Shown here: in pieces, positions 1 to 7,555 of the stretch
Layout of the letters: each line of letters starts with the position of its first letter
Numbering within the stretch: position 1 is the stretch's first letter
Assembly (NCBI GenBank): GCA_900317885.1
Contig: ONIM01000007.1
Span: forward strand, 1 to 52,893
Source: an uncultured Bacteroidales bacterium
GTDB taxonomy: Bacteria; Bacteroidota; Bacteroidia; Bacteroidales; Paludibacteraceae
Direction of reading: 5' to 3'
DNA length: 52,893 nucleotides
The notes under the pieces: generated by a model
Told to the model about the DNA's origin: nothing
What the model saw: only the letters and a program-made list of their open reading frames with translations
Database searches by the model: none
Made by a program: the position numbers and the translations under genes

Positions 1-125
<125 letters not shown>

Positions 126-138
126 TTAATTCAAATTT

Positions 139-218
139 ATGACCGCCCTGCGGGCTGTAAGACCGCTACGCTGTAGGACCGTTTTACTGTAGGACCGCTA
201 CGCTGTAGGACGAGTTCG
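139..218. repeat. 16-bp tandem array, about five units
   Basis: Four consecutive 16-bp units begin at 155, 171, 187 and 203. The first and third are CTGTAAGACCGCTACG and CTGTAGGACCGCTACG; the second and fourth keep CTGTAGGAC and diverge in the second half. A degenerate unit at 139-154 precedes them. The array lies between dnaK and the gene remnant at 361-720, in a stretch with no convincing gene. Function unknown. Confidence 0.85.
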
Positions 219-325
219 CTATGAGTTAGACAAAGTTTGTGCCAAAGAGTAAATGGGGGATTTTCGGGGGATTTTGGCAGAAAAAGGCTGACATTTTGGC
301 AGAGTTGCTTAATGATGGATTGATT

Positions 326-419
326 AATGGTGACGCTACGCTTAATGGTGCAAATGGTGAAATGGTGACGCAGCGGAGCTGCTTAATGGTGAGAATGGTG
401 AAAATGGTGAGAATGGTGT
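326..419. repeat. AATGGTG-based short repeat cluster
   Basis: The word AATGGTG recurs about eight times, mostly spaced 9 bp apart (for example near 352, 361, 394, 403 and 412), with a GC-rich interruption at 368-381. The right part reads through, in frame with the remnant at 361-720, as Asn-Gly-Glu repeats (NGENGENGENG). The repeats therefore either grew into the gene or replaced its 5' end. Bases 219-325 hold nothing I recognise. Confidence 0.75.
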
Positions 420-720
420 ACTGAAAGTTTACATCGGCTCCGAACTCGTCGGCGTAGCCACGCAGATCGATTCGCTCTACTTCCTGACCATCCAGAGCGA
501 TCAGGTTGGCGAACTACGCTTTGAGACCGAGGACGGCACGGAGTTGGTAAGCGAGATGCCGCTCTTCTATGAGGCGGATAGCCACCACGGCTCGGTACAA
601 TCGCCGATCGTCCTGAAGCATAGTGACAACCGGGTTTATAAACTCCTTGAGGATAACCACATAGTGATCATCCGCAACAATGAGAAATACGACATTACCG
701 GAAAGAGACTAAACAAGTAA
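361..720 (+). pseudogene. 3' remnant of a secreted/lipoprotein-like gene (no start codon)
   Basis: A frame is open from just after a stop at 358-360 to TAA at 718-720, but it has no plausible start at its beginning. The first internal ATG is about 64 codons in. After a repeat-encoded NGENGENG stretch it reads VYIGSELVGVATQIDSLYFL and ends KYDITGKRLNK. The tail resembles the short C-terminal strands (NGEKYDxxGKRx) that end many surface or secreted Bacteroidales proteins. That is family knowledge, not proof. The upstream half seems to have been lost and short repeats sit exactly at the break. The stop codon abuts the ATG of the next gene. It could also be a functional gene with an unusual start, which I think less likely. 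Confidence 0.55.
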
Positions 721-1587
721 ATGAAACAAGGATTGATACGAATACTGATCTGGCTGGGAATCATGTCGATTCTCACGGTCTTTGCTATGGTAGCATGGAT
801 GATGATCTGGGGAGGAACGCAGACAACTGATTCGCTCAAATGGCTGCAGTTCCTCCAGACCATCGCTACTTTCCTACTGCCACCGATACTATGTGCATGG
901 CTTTGGGACGAAGAGCATAAGCCTTTCCGGTGGTTGCGGATGGATGTTCCTGTACAGTGGAAGGAGATGCTATTAGCAATAGTTATCATGGTTTGCGCTG
1001 TACCTGGTATCAATCTCTTAGCAGACTTGAATAGTCGTGTAGAACTGCCGAAAAGTCTCGAATTCATCGAGCAAATACTGAAGTCTCAAGAAGAGGCCGC
1101 TGCGGCTTTGACCGAGCGATTCTTGCAAGCAGACAATATCGGCGGATTATTGGTCAATATAGGTCTTATGGCACTTTTACCTGCCTTGTCAGAGGAATCC
1201 GCTTTTCGTGGCACTTTGCAACAAATCATATACAAGGATCAAAGTGGCAAGGTACAAAGTACAAAGGTGCATCTGGCAGTCTGGATTACGGCTTTTGTTT
1301 TCTCTGCGATACACATGCAGTTCTACGGATTCGTACCACGGATGTTGTTGGGGGCGATGTTCGGATATGTATTTGTCTGGAGCGGAAGTCTTTGGATACC
1401 AATTACCATGCATTTTGTAAATAACGGCTTAGCGGTAGTGACGTATTATCTATCGGCCGGCAACGAAGATACAAAAAATATCGCCGACACTTTAGGTGCC
1501 GGCGATACGTGGTATTTTGGAGTTTTATCGCTCCTTATTACATCTCTGGGTCTACTAATATTCTACCGCAGAACTCACAAACAATAA
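721..1587 (+). CDS. CPBP-family intramembrane glutamic protease (CAAX-protease/Abi type)
   Basis: A 288-residue polytopic membrane protein with about eight hydrophobic segments. The family motifs are visible: SEESAFRG near residue 160 provides EExxxR (motif 1), FSAIHMQFYGFVPR near 197-211 provides the histidine motif, and a third motif with MHFVNN lies near 230-236. In this family the two Glu and the His form the intramembrane active site. The substrate cannot be told from sequence. Residues KVQSTKV between motifs 1 and 2 are encoded by a 7-bp tandem repeat (1248-1268). The 3' end overlaps the convergent zinc-ribbon gene by 50 bp. No promoter of the type seen elsewhere in the window lies directly upstream; the start codon follows the stop of the remnant. 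Confidence 0.88.
   Translation: MKQGLIRILIWLGIMSILTVFAMVAWMMIWGGTQTTDSLKWLQFLQTIATFLLPPILCAWLWDEEHKPFRWLRMDVPVQWKEMLLAIVIMVCAVPGINLLADLNSRVELPKSLEFIEQILKSQEEAAAALTERFLQADNIGGLLVNIGLMALLPALSEESAFRGTLQQIIYKDQSGKVQSTKVHLAVWITAFVFSAIHMQFYGFVPRMLLGAMFGYVFVWSGSLWIPITMHFVNNGLAVVTYYLSAGNEDTKNIADTLGAGDTWYFGVLSLLITSLGLLIFYRRTHKQ
1248..1268. repeat. Heptamer array (CAAAGTA type) inside the CPBP gene
   Basis: Three 7-bp units, CAAGGTA, CAAAGTA and CAAAGGT, lie head to tail inside the reading frame. The 21-bp length keeps the frame, and the repeat falls in the loop after catalytic motif 1, where an insertion would be tolerated. It matches the 7-bp period of arrays at 24500, 24820, 30509, 30556, 35033 and 35800. 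Confidence 0.7.
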
Positions 1588-2272
1588 TTTTCTTGCGAGT
1601 ACGGATGTCTAACTGCAACTGAGCAGGAATCTTCGCGTGGCAACCACCACATGAGTCACGCTCAATCTTTACAACAGCCAGACCGTTGCGTGCGCTCTTA
1701 CGAATACGCTTGAAACCGGTCAAAAGGCGCTCGTCTATCTTCTTCTCAATCTCGCCGGCACGAAGAACGAGAGCCTCGGTCTCTGCCTTGGTCTCTGCCA
1801 AAATCTGATCGAGCTCCGAACGTTTCTGATTCAAATCTACTGTGCGTTCCTCGATATCTTTGGTAGTCTTAGCTTTCTCCTGCAATTTGGACTCCAACTC
1901 AGCAGAAAAATGCTTGATCTTACGTTGCGAAGCTTCAATCTCCAATTCCTGATACTCAATTTCCTTGTTGAGGTTATCAAACTCACGGTTATTGCGAACG
2001 GAGTTTTGTTGCTCTTTATAACGCGATATTGATGCGTTGGCATTTTCGGTGCGAACGCGATGATCGCTGATTTGGGTCTCGCAGTCCTTTATCTCGTTCT
2101 CGATGTTGGACAGACGGGTCTTCAAACCTTCTACTTCGTCCGCCATATCTTTCACTTCCTGCGGTAACTCACCCGCCAAGGTACGCAAGTTATCGATTTT
2201 CGAATCCACTTGCTGCAATTCATAGAGGTACTTCAGTTTTTCCTCTACCGTTAATTCTTTGGTACGTGCCAT
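1538..2272 (-). CDS. Coiled-coil protein with C-terminal C4 zinc ribbon
   Basis: A 244-residue cytoplasmic protein. Residues 1 to about 170 are a charged, heptad-rich coiled coil. The C-terminus carries a four-cysteine zinc ribbon (CGGC near 208-211, CEFC near 232-235, followed by GRILVD). This matches the zf-RING_7/CT398-like family, found next to Nif3 proteins in many bacteria. The exact function is not established; proposed roles involve RNA or flagellar partners in other phyla. It follows the Nif3 gene with an 18-bp gap, so the two are probably cotranscribed. Its last 50 bp overlap the convergent CPBP gene, with no room for a separate terminator. Confidence 0.88.
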   Translation of the reverse strand: MARTKELTVEEKLKYLYELQQVDSKIDNLRTLAGELPQEVKDMADEVEGLKTRLSNIENEIKDCETQISDHRVRTENANASISRYKEQQNSVRNNREFDNLNKEIEYQELEIEASQRKIKHFSAELESKLQEKAKTTKDIEERTVDLNQKRSELDQILAETKAETEALVLRAGEIEKKIDERLLTGFKRIRKSARNGLAVVKIERDSCGGCHAKIPAQLQLDIRTRKKIIVCEFCGRILVDPEM

Positions 2273-2290
2273 AAAATTATCATTTTTAAA

Positions 2291-3073
2291 TTATATTATT
2301 TCTACTTGTATTGGAGATTTATCTGCGCTACTGATAACATATTTTACCCCGATGGAATCGAGGATATCTCCAAATATCTCTCGCGCGTGTCGCTCAGAGT
2401 ACCAATGATCTATATCAATCAGTCCTATTCGTCCGTCTGCATCCTGAAACTCATGATACTTGCAATCTGCCGTGATATAGACATCCGCTCCTTGCACTAT
2501 CGCCTCAGGGATAAATTCCGCTCCACTGCCGCCACATAAGGCCACCGTCCGAATTAATTCGCTTGCGGGTCTCGTATAACGGATGTATGTACATTGTAAT
2601 CTATCGCGCACATGTCCGATGAATTCGGCATAATTCATAGGTTTCGAAAGCGTTCCTATCACACCTAATCCGGTCTCCTGATTCGCCGCCGAAGGCACTA
2701 AGATGCGATAGTTCTCCACACCGAGTTTGTCAGCCAAACGAGTGTTTATTCCTCCTATTACGGAATCCAGTGAAGTGTGGGCAGAATAGATTGCTATCTG
2801 ATGACGGATAGCGATCTCCACGATGCGTTGCTGAGCAGTCTCTCCACATATCTGCTTCAAGCCGTGGAAGAGCAAAGGATGGTGACTGATGATGAGTTGA
2901 CAGCCTCTCTCAATAGCCTCATTGACCACTGCCGTTGTAACGTCTGTGGTCAGGAGAACGGAGTTAATCTCACGTCCTGTGTCACCTATCTGCATTCCCG
3001 AGTTATCCCATTGCTCCTGGGCACTCCGTGGCGCTACAGATTCTATGCTATCGATTATGGCTCGTAAGAGCAC
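2291..3073 (-). CDS. Nif3/YbgI-family dinuclear metal-centre protein
   Basis: A 260-residue protein of the NIF3 family, whose members form hexameric toroids with two metals per subunit. Visible metal-ligand motifs are ISHHPLLFHG near residues 62-71 and, near the C-terminus, the HxxxE of SERHAREIF. The middle section with GTLSKPM and GGSGAEFI is typical. Some relatives are described as GTP cyclohydrolase 1 type 2-like, but the substrate is unproven. The start is GTG at 3073, placed directly after the TAA of the DUF5606 gene with no spacer. This implies translational coupling. Confidence 0.9.
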   Translation of the reverse strand: MLLRAIIDSIESVAPRSAQEQWDNSGMQIGDTGREINSVLLTTDVTTAVVNEAIERGCQLIISHHPLLFHGLKQICGETAQQRIVEIAIRHQIAIYSAHTSLDSVIGGINTRLADKLGVENYRILVPSAANQETGLGVIGTLSKPMNYAEFIGHVRDRLQCTYIRYTRPASELIRTVALCGGSGAEFIPEAIVQGADVYITADCKYHEFQDADGRIGLIDIDHWYSERHAREIFGDILDSIGVKYVISSADKSPIQVEII

Positions 3074-3502
3074 TTATTTCGTTTCCTCGGCAGCTGTTTC
3101 CTCTTCCTCCTTATCGGTGAAATCGTTGAAACCTGCATTAACGAGGATGTTGTACCATTGTATGAGTTTGCGTATGTCGGACGGATAAACGCGGTCGCGA
3201 TCCCAGTTAGGGAGTACCTCATCGAACCATGCGTTGAGCTCATTGTTGGAAGCTTTCTTGGGATCCAAAGCAACAGGCTTGAGCCCTTCTTTCTTCCCTG
3301 CCGATGTCAGCACTTCGCTGAGGCGTACGTCGTCCGCGTCGGTAAACATAGATATGTCGCTGAGTGCTACAATCTTGTCACGCGCATATGTCGGCATACG
3401 TTTGCCGTCCACGAGACTCTCCACGATGAGCATGTTATTACCGCGGCTAACCAATTTATACAATCCCGGCTTTCCGGTAATGGCAAGGATATTTCTAAGC
3501 AT
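3074..3502 (-). CDS. DUF5606-family protein
   Basis: A 142-residue protein that begins MLRNILAITGKPGLYKLVSR, the characteristic opening of the Bacteroidota family DUF5606. The N-terminal about 60 residues look like a small SH3-like beta barrel. A helical part with DRVYPSDIRKLIQWYNIL follows, then an acidic tail of Glu and Thr. Function unknown. It heads a three-gene unit (this gene, Nif3, zinc ribbon) and has its own promoter at 3544-3575, so it is not simply downstream of xseB. Confidence 0.88.
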   Translation of the reverse strand: MLRNILAITGKPGLYKLVSRGNNMLIVESLVDGKRMPTYARDKIVALSDISMFTDADDVRLSEVLTSAGKKEGLKPVALDPKKASNNELNAWFDEVLPNWDRDRVYPSDIRKLIQWYNILVNAGFNDFTDKEEEETAAEETK

Positions 3503-3543
3503 AAACTTCTAATTTTTGAGTTCTTAATATTCAAAATCGGCTG

Positions 3544-3575
3544 CAAAGGTACAACAAAATTTTGAAATGTACAAG
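3544..3575 (-). promoter_or_regulatory. Promoter of the DUF5606-Nif3-zinc ribbon unit
   Basis: On the minus strand CTTG (3575-3572) precedes TACCTTTG (3551-3544), 24 bp start to start. TACATTT follows the -33 box and GCAGCCG follows the -7 box. The start site should fall near 3537, about 35 nt before the ATG at 3502. Confidence 0.85.
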
Positions 3576-3618
3576 TAAAAAACTATTTTTTCGCCAATTA
3601 TCGATGATAAATAGCAAT

Positions 3619-3789
3619 TTATTCGCTTGTTAAGTCTTTAGCAAGGGATTCTATTTCCTCTTTACAAGACCGTAACAACTTAGTTGTCTCCGTAGAGAGA
3701 CGCTTGTATTCCTCCATGCTGAGAGCTTCCGCATTTTCTAATTGTGCAATAATGGCTTCGGCCCGTGCTATTGATTCATCGTACGTCAT
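3619..3789 (-). CDS. xseB: Exodeoxyribonuclease VII small subunit
   Basis: A 56-codon minus-strand frame beginning MTYDESIARAEAIIAQLENA and ending ESLAKDLTSE. XseB proteins are 55-85 residue helical subunits with the pattern (Y/F)(E/D)..i..LE.Iv..LE.g...LeeslklyeEg. This one keeps that layout: helix 1, a turn with ALSMEEYKR, and helix 2 with Leu and Cys on one face. It joins XseA to degrade single-stranded DNA. The partner xseA is not in the window, although the two are often adjacent. It starts 7 bp after the sugar transferase gene and is probably cotranscribed with it. Confidence 0.82.
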   Translation of the reverse strand: MTYDESIARAEAIIAQLENAEALSMEEYKRLSTETTKLLRSCKEEIESLAKDLTSE

Positions 3790-3796
3790 AATATCA

Positions 3797-5068
3797 TTAT
3801 TTGCCTTTTCCGCGGAGAATAACCCCGACGGTAAAAAAGAGTATTTTCACATCTAAAAGGAGCGACATATTTTCAACATATACCACATCACAATTGAGCC
3901 GCTCAATCATTTTCTCCATTGTATCGGTATAGCCGACGCGAATAGGTCCCCAGCTGGTCAGACCCGGACGAACTTTATAAAGCAGGCAATAATACGGAGC
4001 TTCCTTCATAATCTGCTCTATAAAATACGGTCTTTCCGGACGCGGGCCAACGATGGACATTTCTCCGCGGAGGATGTTCCATAACTGCGGCAGCTCATCC
4101 AAGCGATATTTGCGAAGCCATTTCCCGACACCCGTGATACGCGGGTCGTCATCGGCTGTGAGTTGCGGCTTTCCTTCTTGCTCTGCATGATCTATCATCG
4201 TTCGGAACTTATAGATATAGAAGGATTTTCCGTACAATCCGATGCGCTCCTGGCGATAGAAAACGGGACCGCGGGAAGAATACTTGACTTGTATCGCAAT
4301 TAATACAAAAAGCGGCGAGAGAACGATGAGTCCGAGCGCAGAAACAACAAAGTCAAACGCTCGTTTGATACACAGCTCTGAGTCCGTCATGGATTGTTCT
4401 GTGATGCGGATAAGAGAGGGATGGTCAATACGCCCGATCCGCGCAGCTCCGGTAAGCATGTCGTACACACGCGGAATCATACTGATCTCACAAGAGAGCG
4501 GATACAGACGTGCGATGAGTTCGTATAACTGACGGTCGGAATAACCACCCGGCAAATCAATAATAATCTCGTCCTGTTCACCGGGGATAAGCGATTCTGC
4601 TTCTTGCGCGGAGTGAATCGTCCGAACCCGTACTATACCACGGTTTCTCGAGAGAAGAGTGATGGTTAGACGCGGGATATAGGCGAATGTGAACTGCAGT
4701 CCGAAAAGAACAGCGAGCGAAACGAGGTAGCGGTTATAAGTATCCACTTGATCATCAATAATGATGACAAAGAAAAATAGCAAAGAGATGATCGCTGTAG
4801 AAATGAAAGTCCGTAAAAACTCCCGCCAGAAAGGTTTTTGGAAGGGATGCACGTAGTATCCGGAGAGATAGTAACACCCCAGACAGACGAACGGATAGAT
4901 CACCAGCGGTTTCCAGAAACTGAACGCAGGTATCAGCACATCGCTCAGGCCCTCCATTCGTCCTTCGTAAACGATCCACCGGAAACCTAAAAAGCAAATC
5001 CACACCAGTTCACTACTGATGAGGTCTGCCAAGAGGTAAGTCAGTTGTTGTTTGCGACGGAGATTCAT
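3797..5068 (-). CDS. Polyprenyl sugar-1-phosphate transferase (WbaP/WcaJ type)
   Basis: A 423-residue initiating glycosyltransferase that loads a sugar phosphate onto undecaprenyl phosphate at the cytoplasmic face. Four N-terminal membrane helices occupy residues 8 to about 125. A short soluble linker domain follows. From about 233 comes the bacterial sugar transferase domain, with the fifth hydrophobic segment (VSALGLIVLSPLFVLIA), FYRQERIG, KFRTM, DDDPRITGVGKWLRKYRLDE and IVGPRPERP, all hallmark motifs. No other polysaccharide genes are nearby, so it may serve a dispersed O-antigen, A-LPS or capsule pathway. Its ATG overlaps the tsaC stop by one base (TAATG). Confidence 0.92.
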   Translation of the reverse strand: MNLRRKQQLTYLLADLISSELVWICFLGFRWIVYEGRMEGLSDVLIPAFSFWKPLVIYPFVCLGCYYLSGYYVHPFQKPFWREFLRTFISTAIISLLFFFVIIIDDQVDTYNRYLVSLAVLFGLQFTFAYIPRLTITLLSRNRGIVRVRTIHSAQEAESLIPGEQDEIIIDLPGGYSDRQLYELIARLYPLSCEISMIPRVYDMLTGAARIGRIDHPSLIRITEQSMTDSELCIKRAFDFVVSALGLIVLSPLFVLIAIQVKYSSRGPVFYRQERIGLYGKSFYIYKFRTMIDHAEQEGKPQLTADDDPRITGVGKWLRKYRLDELPQLWNILRGEMSIVGPRPERPYFIEQIMKEAPYYCLLYKVRPGLTSWGPIRVGYTDTMEKMIERLNCDVVYVENMSLLLDVKILFFTVGVILRGKGK

Positions 5069-5697
5069 TACGGGCGGATGATTTTAAAGCTGTTATCAGC
5101 ATTTATTTTGATGATGGTACTGGGTTCGTGAGGCGTCTCGTCGTCCCGTCTAAATAGACAAACATAGTCTGTAAAGTCTAGGATAGGTCTTACTATCTCC
5201 TTAAAATACCTCGCAGTTGGTTCACCAGAGATATTAGCGGATGTGGAGACGATCGGTCGTTTGAGTTGCGCGCAAAGCGCGTTGCTGAAGGGCTCTTTGG
5301 TGATGCGTATTCCGACAGATCCATCTTCGGCTATCAAGTTTGGCGCCAAATGGCGGGCGTTGGGATAGATAATCGTCAATGGCTTCGCAGGAGAGTAGTT
5401 GCTCTGAGAGGCGGAATCATCCTTACCGGAGGGAAAGCCTTCTTCACAAACGGATTCCAGAAGCAATTCTGCGGATTCGGGGACGTCCACATAGTAGTTG
5501 AGTTTGGCAGCAGAGTCAAGAAGGACGAGCATGGATTTGGAATCCTCACGTTTTTTGAGCGCATAGATGCGTGCAACCGCTTCGGGATTCGTAGCGTCAC
5601 ACCCAATGCCCCACACAGTATCTGTGGGGTATACGATGATTCCTCCTTGTCGCAAGACGCGCAGAGCTGCTTGTAAGTCTTCTTTATCGTACCGCAT
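5068..5697 (-). CDS. tsaC: Threonylcarbamoyl-AMP synthase (TsaC/Sua5/YrdC)
   Basis: A 209-residue YrdC-domain protein that makes threonylcarbamoyl-AMP from threonine, bicarbonate and ATP for the t6A37 modification of ANN-decoding tRNAs. Visible motifs are GGIIVYPTDTVWGIGCDAT near residues 19-37, KKRE near 50 and STSANISGEP near 160-169. The frame has an upstream ATG at 5721, but that codon lies inside the -7 box (5719-5726). The start at 5697 (MRYDKEDL), about 15 nt after the predicted start site, is therefore preferred. The short form lacks the Sua5 C-terminal domain. Confidence 0.92.
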   Translation of the reverse strand: MRYDKEDLQAALRVLRQGGIIVYPTDTVWGIGCDATNPEAVARIYALKKREDSKSMLVLLDSAAKLNYYVDVPESAELLLESVCEEGFPSGKDDSASQSNYSPAKPLTIIYPNARHLAPNLIAEDGSVGIRITKEPFSNALCAQLKRPIVSTSANISGEPTARYFKEIVRPILDFTDYVCLFRRDDETPHEPSTIIKINADNSFKIIRP

Positions 5698-5718
5698 AAA
5701 ATTTGCGCAATTTAGGTG

Positions 5719-5750
5719 CAAAATTACTAAAAAAAAGACAAAAAAACAAA
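5719..5750 (-). promoter_or_regulatory. Promoter of tsaC-sugar transferase-xseB
   Basis: TTTG (5750-5747) and TAATTTTG (5726-5719) on the minus strand, 24 bp start to start, followed by CACC. It rules out the ATG at 5721 as the tsaC start. Confidence 0.85.
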
Positions 5751-5796
5751 GAAAATGCAGAAAATCGACGAATTAAATCAAAAAAATCGCGGAATA

Positions 5797-5828
5797 TTTG
5801 GTTATTTGGAAAAATTGTAGTAATTTTG
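5797..5828 (+). promoter_or_regulatory. Promoter of pckA
   Basis: TTTG at 5797 and TAATTTTG at 5821, 24 bp apart. The start site should lie near 5835, giving a leader of about 88 nt. The leader opens with a possible hairpin pairing CCCCTTA near 5832 with TAAGAGGGG near 5856. It is divergent from the tsaC promoter, with 46 bp between the two -33 boxes. Confidence 0.85.
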
Positions 5829-5922
5829 TAGCCCCTTAAGTAGCGTGCGCACTCTAAGAGGGGAGAAGAAACCCTCAAGAAAAGAAATAAATCAAAACAA
5901 AAACAATAAACAAATTAAACAA

Positions 5923-7527
5923 ATGAAAGAGTTAGATTTAACTAAGTATGGTATCAAGGGTGCAACTGTTATTGCACACAACCCTTCCTACGAGTACCTC
6001 TTTGCAGAGGAGACCAAACCAGAGTTGACCGGTTATGACAAAGGTCAGGAGACCGAGCTGGGCGCAGTAAACGTAATGACCGGTATCTACACCGGTCGTT
6101 CGCCAAAAGACAAATACATCGTTGATGATGCACAGAGCCACAACAACGTATGGTGGACCACCGAGGGTTACAAGAACGACAACCACCCGATGAGCGAGGA
6201 AGTATGGGCCAAAGTGAAAGAGCTGGCAATCAAAGAGCTGAGCAACAAGAACCTGTATGTCGTTGACGCTTTCTGCGGAGCAAACAAAGAGACCCGTCTG
6301 GCAGTTCGTTTCATCGTAGAGGTAGCATGGCAGGCACACTTCGTAAAGAATATGTTCATCCAGCCGTCCGCTGAGGAGCTGGAGAACTTCGAGCCGAACT
6401 TCGTGATCTACAACGCATCGAAAGCGAAAGTAGAGAACTACAAAGAGCTGGGCCTGAACAGCGAGACCTGCGTGGCATTCAACACCACGAGCCGTGAGCA
6501 AGTGATCATCAACACCTGGTACGGCGGCGAGATGAAGAAAGGTATGTTCTCCATGCAGAACTACTACCTGCCACTCCGCGGCATCGCTTCGATGCACTGC
6601 TCGGCTAACACCGACATGGAGGGCAAGAACACCGCAATCTTCTTCGGTCTCTCCGGAACCGGCAAGACGACCTTGAGTACCGACCCGAAACGTCTGCTGA
6701 TCGGTGACGACGAGCACGGATGGGACGATGAGGGCGTATTCAACCTCGAGGGTGGCTGCTACGCAAAAGTTATCAACCTCGACAAAGAGAGCGAGCCGGA
6801 CATCTACAACGCTATCAAGCGTAACGCTCTTCTGGAGAACGTTACGGTTGACGCAAACGGCAAGATTGATTTCGCCGACAAGAGTGTTACCGAGAATACC
6901 CGCGTAAGCTATCCTATCAACCACATTGAGAAGATCGTTCGCCCGATCTCTGCAGGTCCGGCAGCCAAGAACGTCATCTTCCTCTCTGCTGACGCCTTCG
7001 GCGTACTGCCTCCTGTATCGATTCTGACTCCGGAGCAGACAAAATACTACTTCCTGAGCGGCTTCACCGCTAAGTTGGCAGGTACCGAGCGTGGTATCAC
7101 CGAGCCGACTCCGACCTTCTCCGCTTGCTTCGGACAGGCATTCCTGGAGCTGCACCCGACCAAATATGCAGAAGAGCTTGTAAAGAAAATGGAGAAGAGC
7201 GGTGCGAAAGCATATCTCGTTAACACTGGTTGGAACGGTACCGGCAAGCGTATCTCGATCCGCGATACCCGTGGTATCATCGACGCTATCCTCGGTGGCG
7301 ATATCCTGAGCGCTCCGACGAAGAAGATCCCGTACTTCAACTTCGAAGTACCGACCGCTCTTCCTGGCGTAGATCCTGCTATCCTCGATCCGCGTGATAC
7401 ATACAAAGATGCAGCAGAGTGGGAAGCTAAGGCAAAAGACCTTGCTGCTCGCTTCATTAAGAACTTCGACAAATATACGTCGAACGAAGCCGGCAAGGCA
7501 CTTGTTGCAGCAGGTCCGCAACTTTAA
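5923..7527 (+). CDS. pckA: Phosphoenolpyruvate carboxykinase (ATP)
   Basis: A 534-residue enzyme of the ATP-dependent PEPCK family (usual length 530-540). It interconverts oxaloacetate and PEP. In gut Bacteroidales it runs mainly in the carboxylating direction toward succinate; that is general knowledge of the group. The P-loop [12 protein letters not shown] lies near residue 241. The metal-binding [10 protein letters not shown] follows near 262, and [13 protein letters not shown] near 433. I chose [10 protein letters not shown] at 5923 because the in-frame ATG at 5845 would add a 26-residue Lys/Asn-rich leader with no family match, and a promoter lies at 5797-5828. It uses a restricted, GC-richer codon set, as expected of a highly expressed gene. 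Confidence 0.96.
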   Translation: MKELDLTKYGIKGATVIAHNPSYEYLFAEETKPELTGYDKGQETELGAVNVMTGIYTGRSPKDKYIVDDAQSHNNVWWTTEGYKNDNHPMSEEVWAKVKELAIKELSNKNLYVVDAFCGANKETRLAVRFIVEVAWQAHFVKNMFIQPSAEELENFEPNFVIYNASKAKVENYKELGLNSETCVAFNTTSREQVIINTWYGGEMKKGMFSMQNYYLPLRGIASMHCSANTDMEGKNTAIFFGLSGTGKTTLSTDPKRLLIGDDEHGWDDEGVFNLEGGCYAKVINLDKESEPDIYNAIKRNALLENVTVDANGKIDFADKSVTENTRVSYPINHIEKIVRPISAGPAAKNVIFLSADAFGVLPPVSILTPEQTKYYFLSGFTAKLAGTERGITEPTPTFSACFGQAFLELHPTKYAEELVKKMEKSGAKAYLVNTGWNGTGKRISIRDTRGIIDAILGGDILSAPTKKIPYFNFEVPTALPGVDPAILDPRDTYKDAAEWEAKAKDLAARFIKNFDKYTSNEAGKALVAAGPQL

Positions 7528-7555
7528 ATAAATGATACAAAGATAAATTACAACT

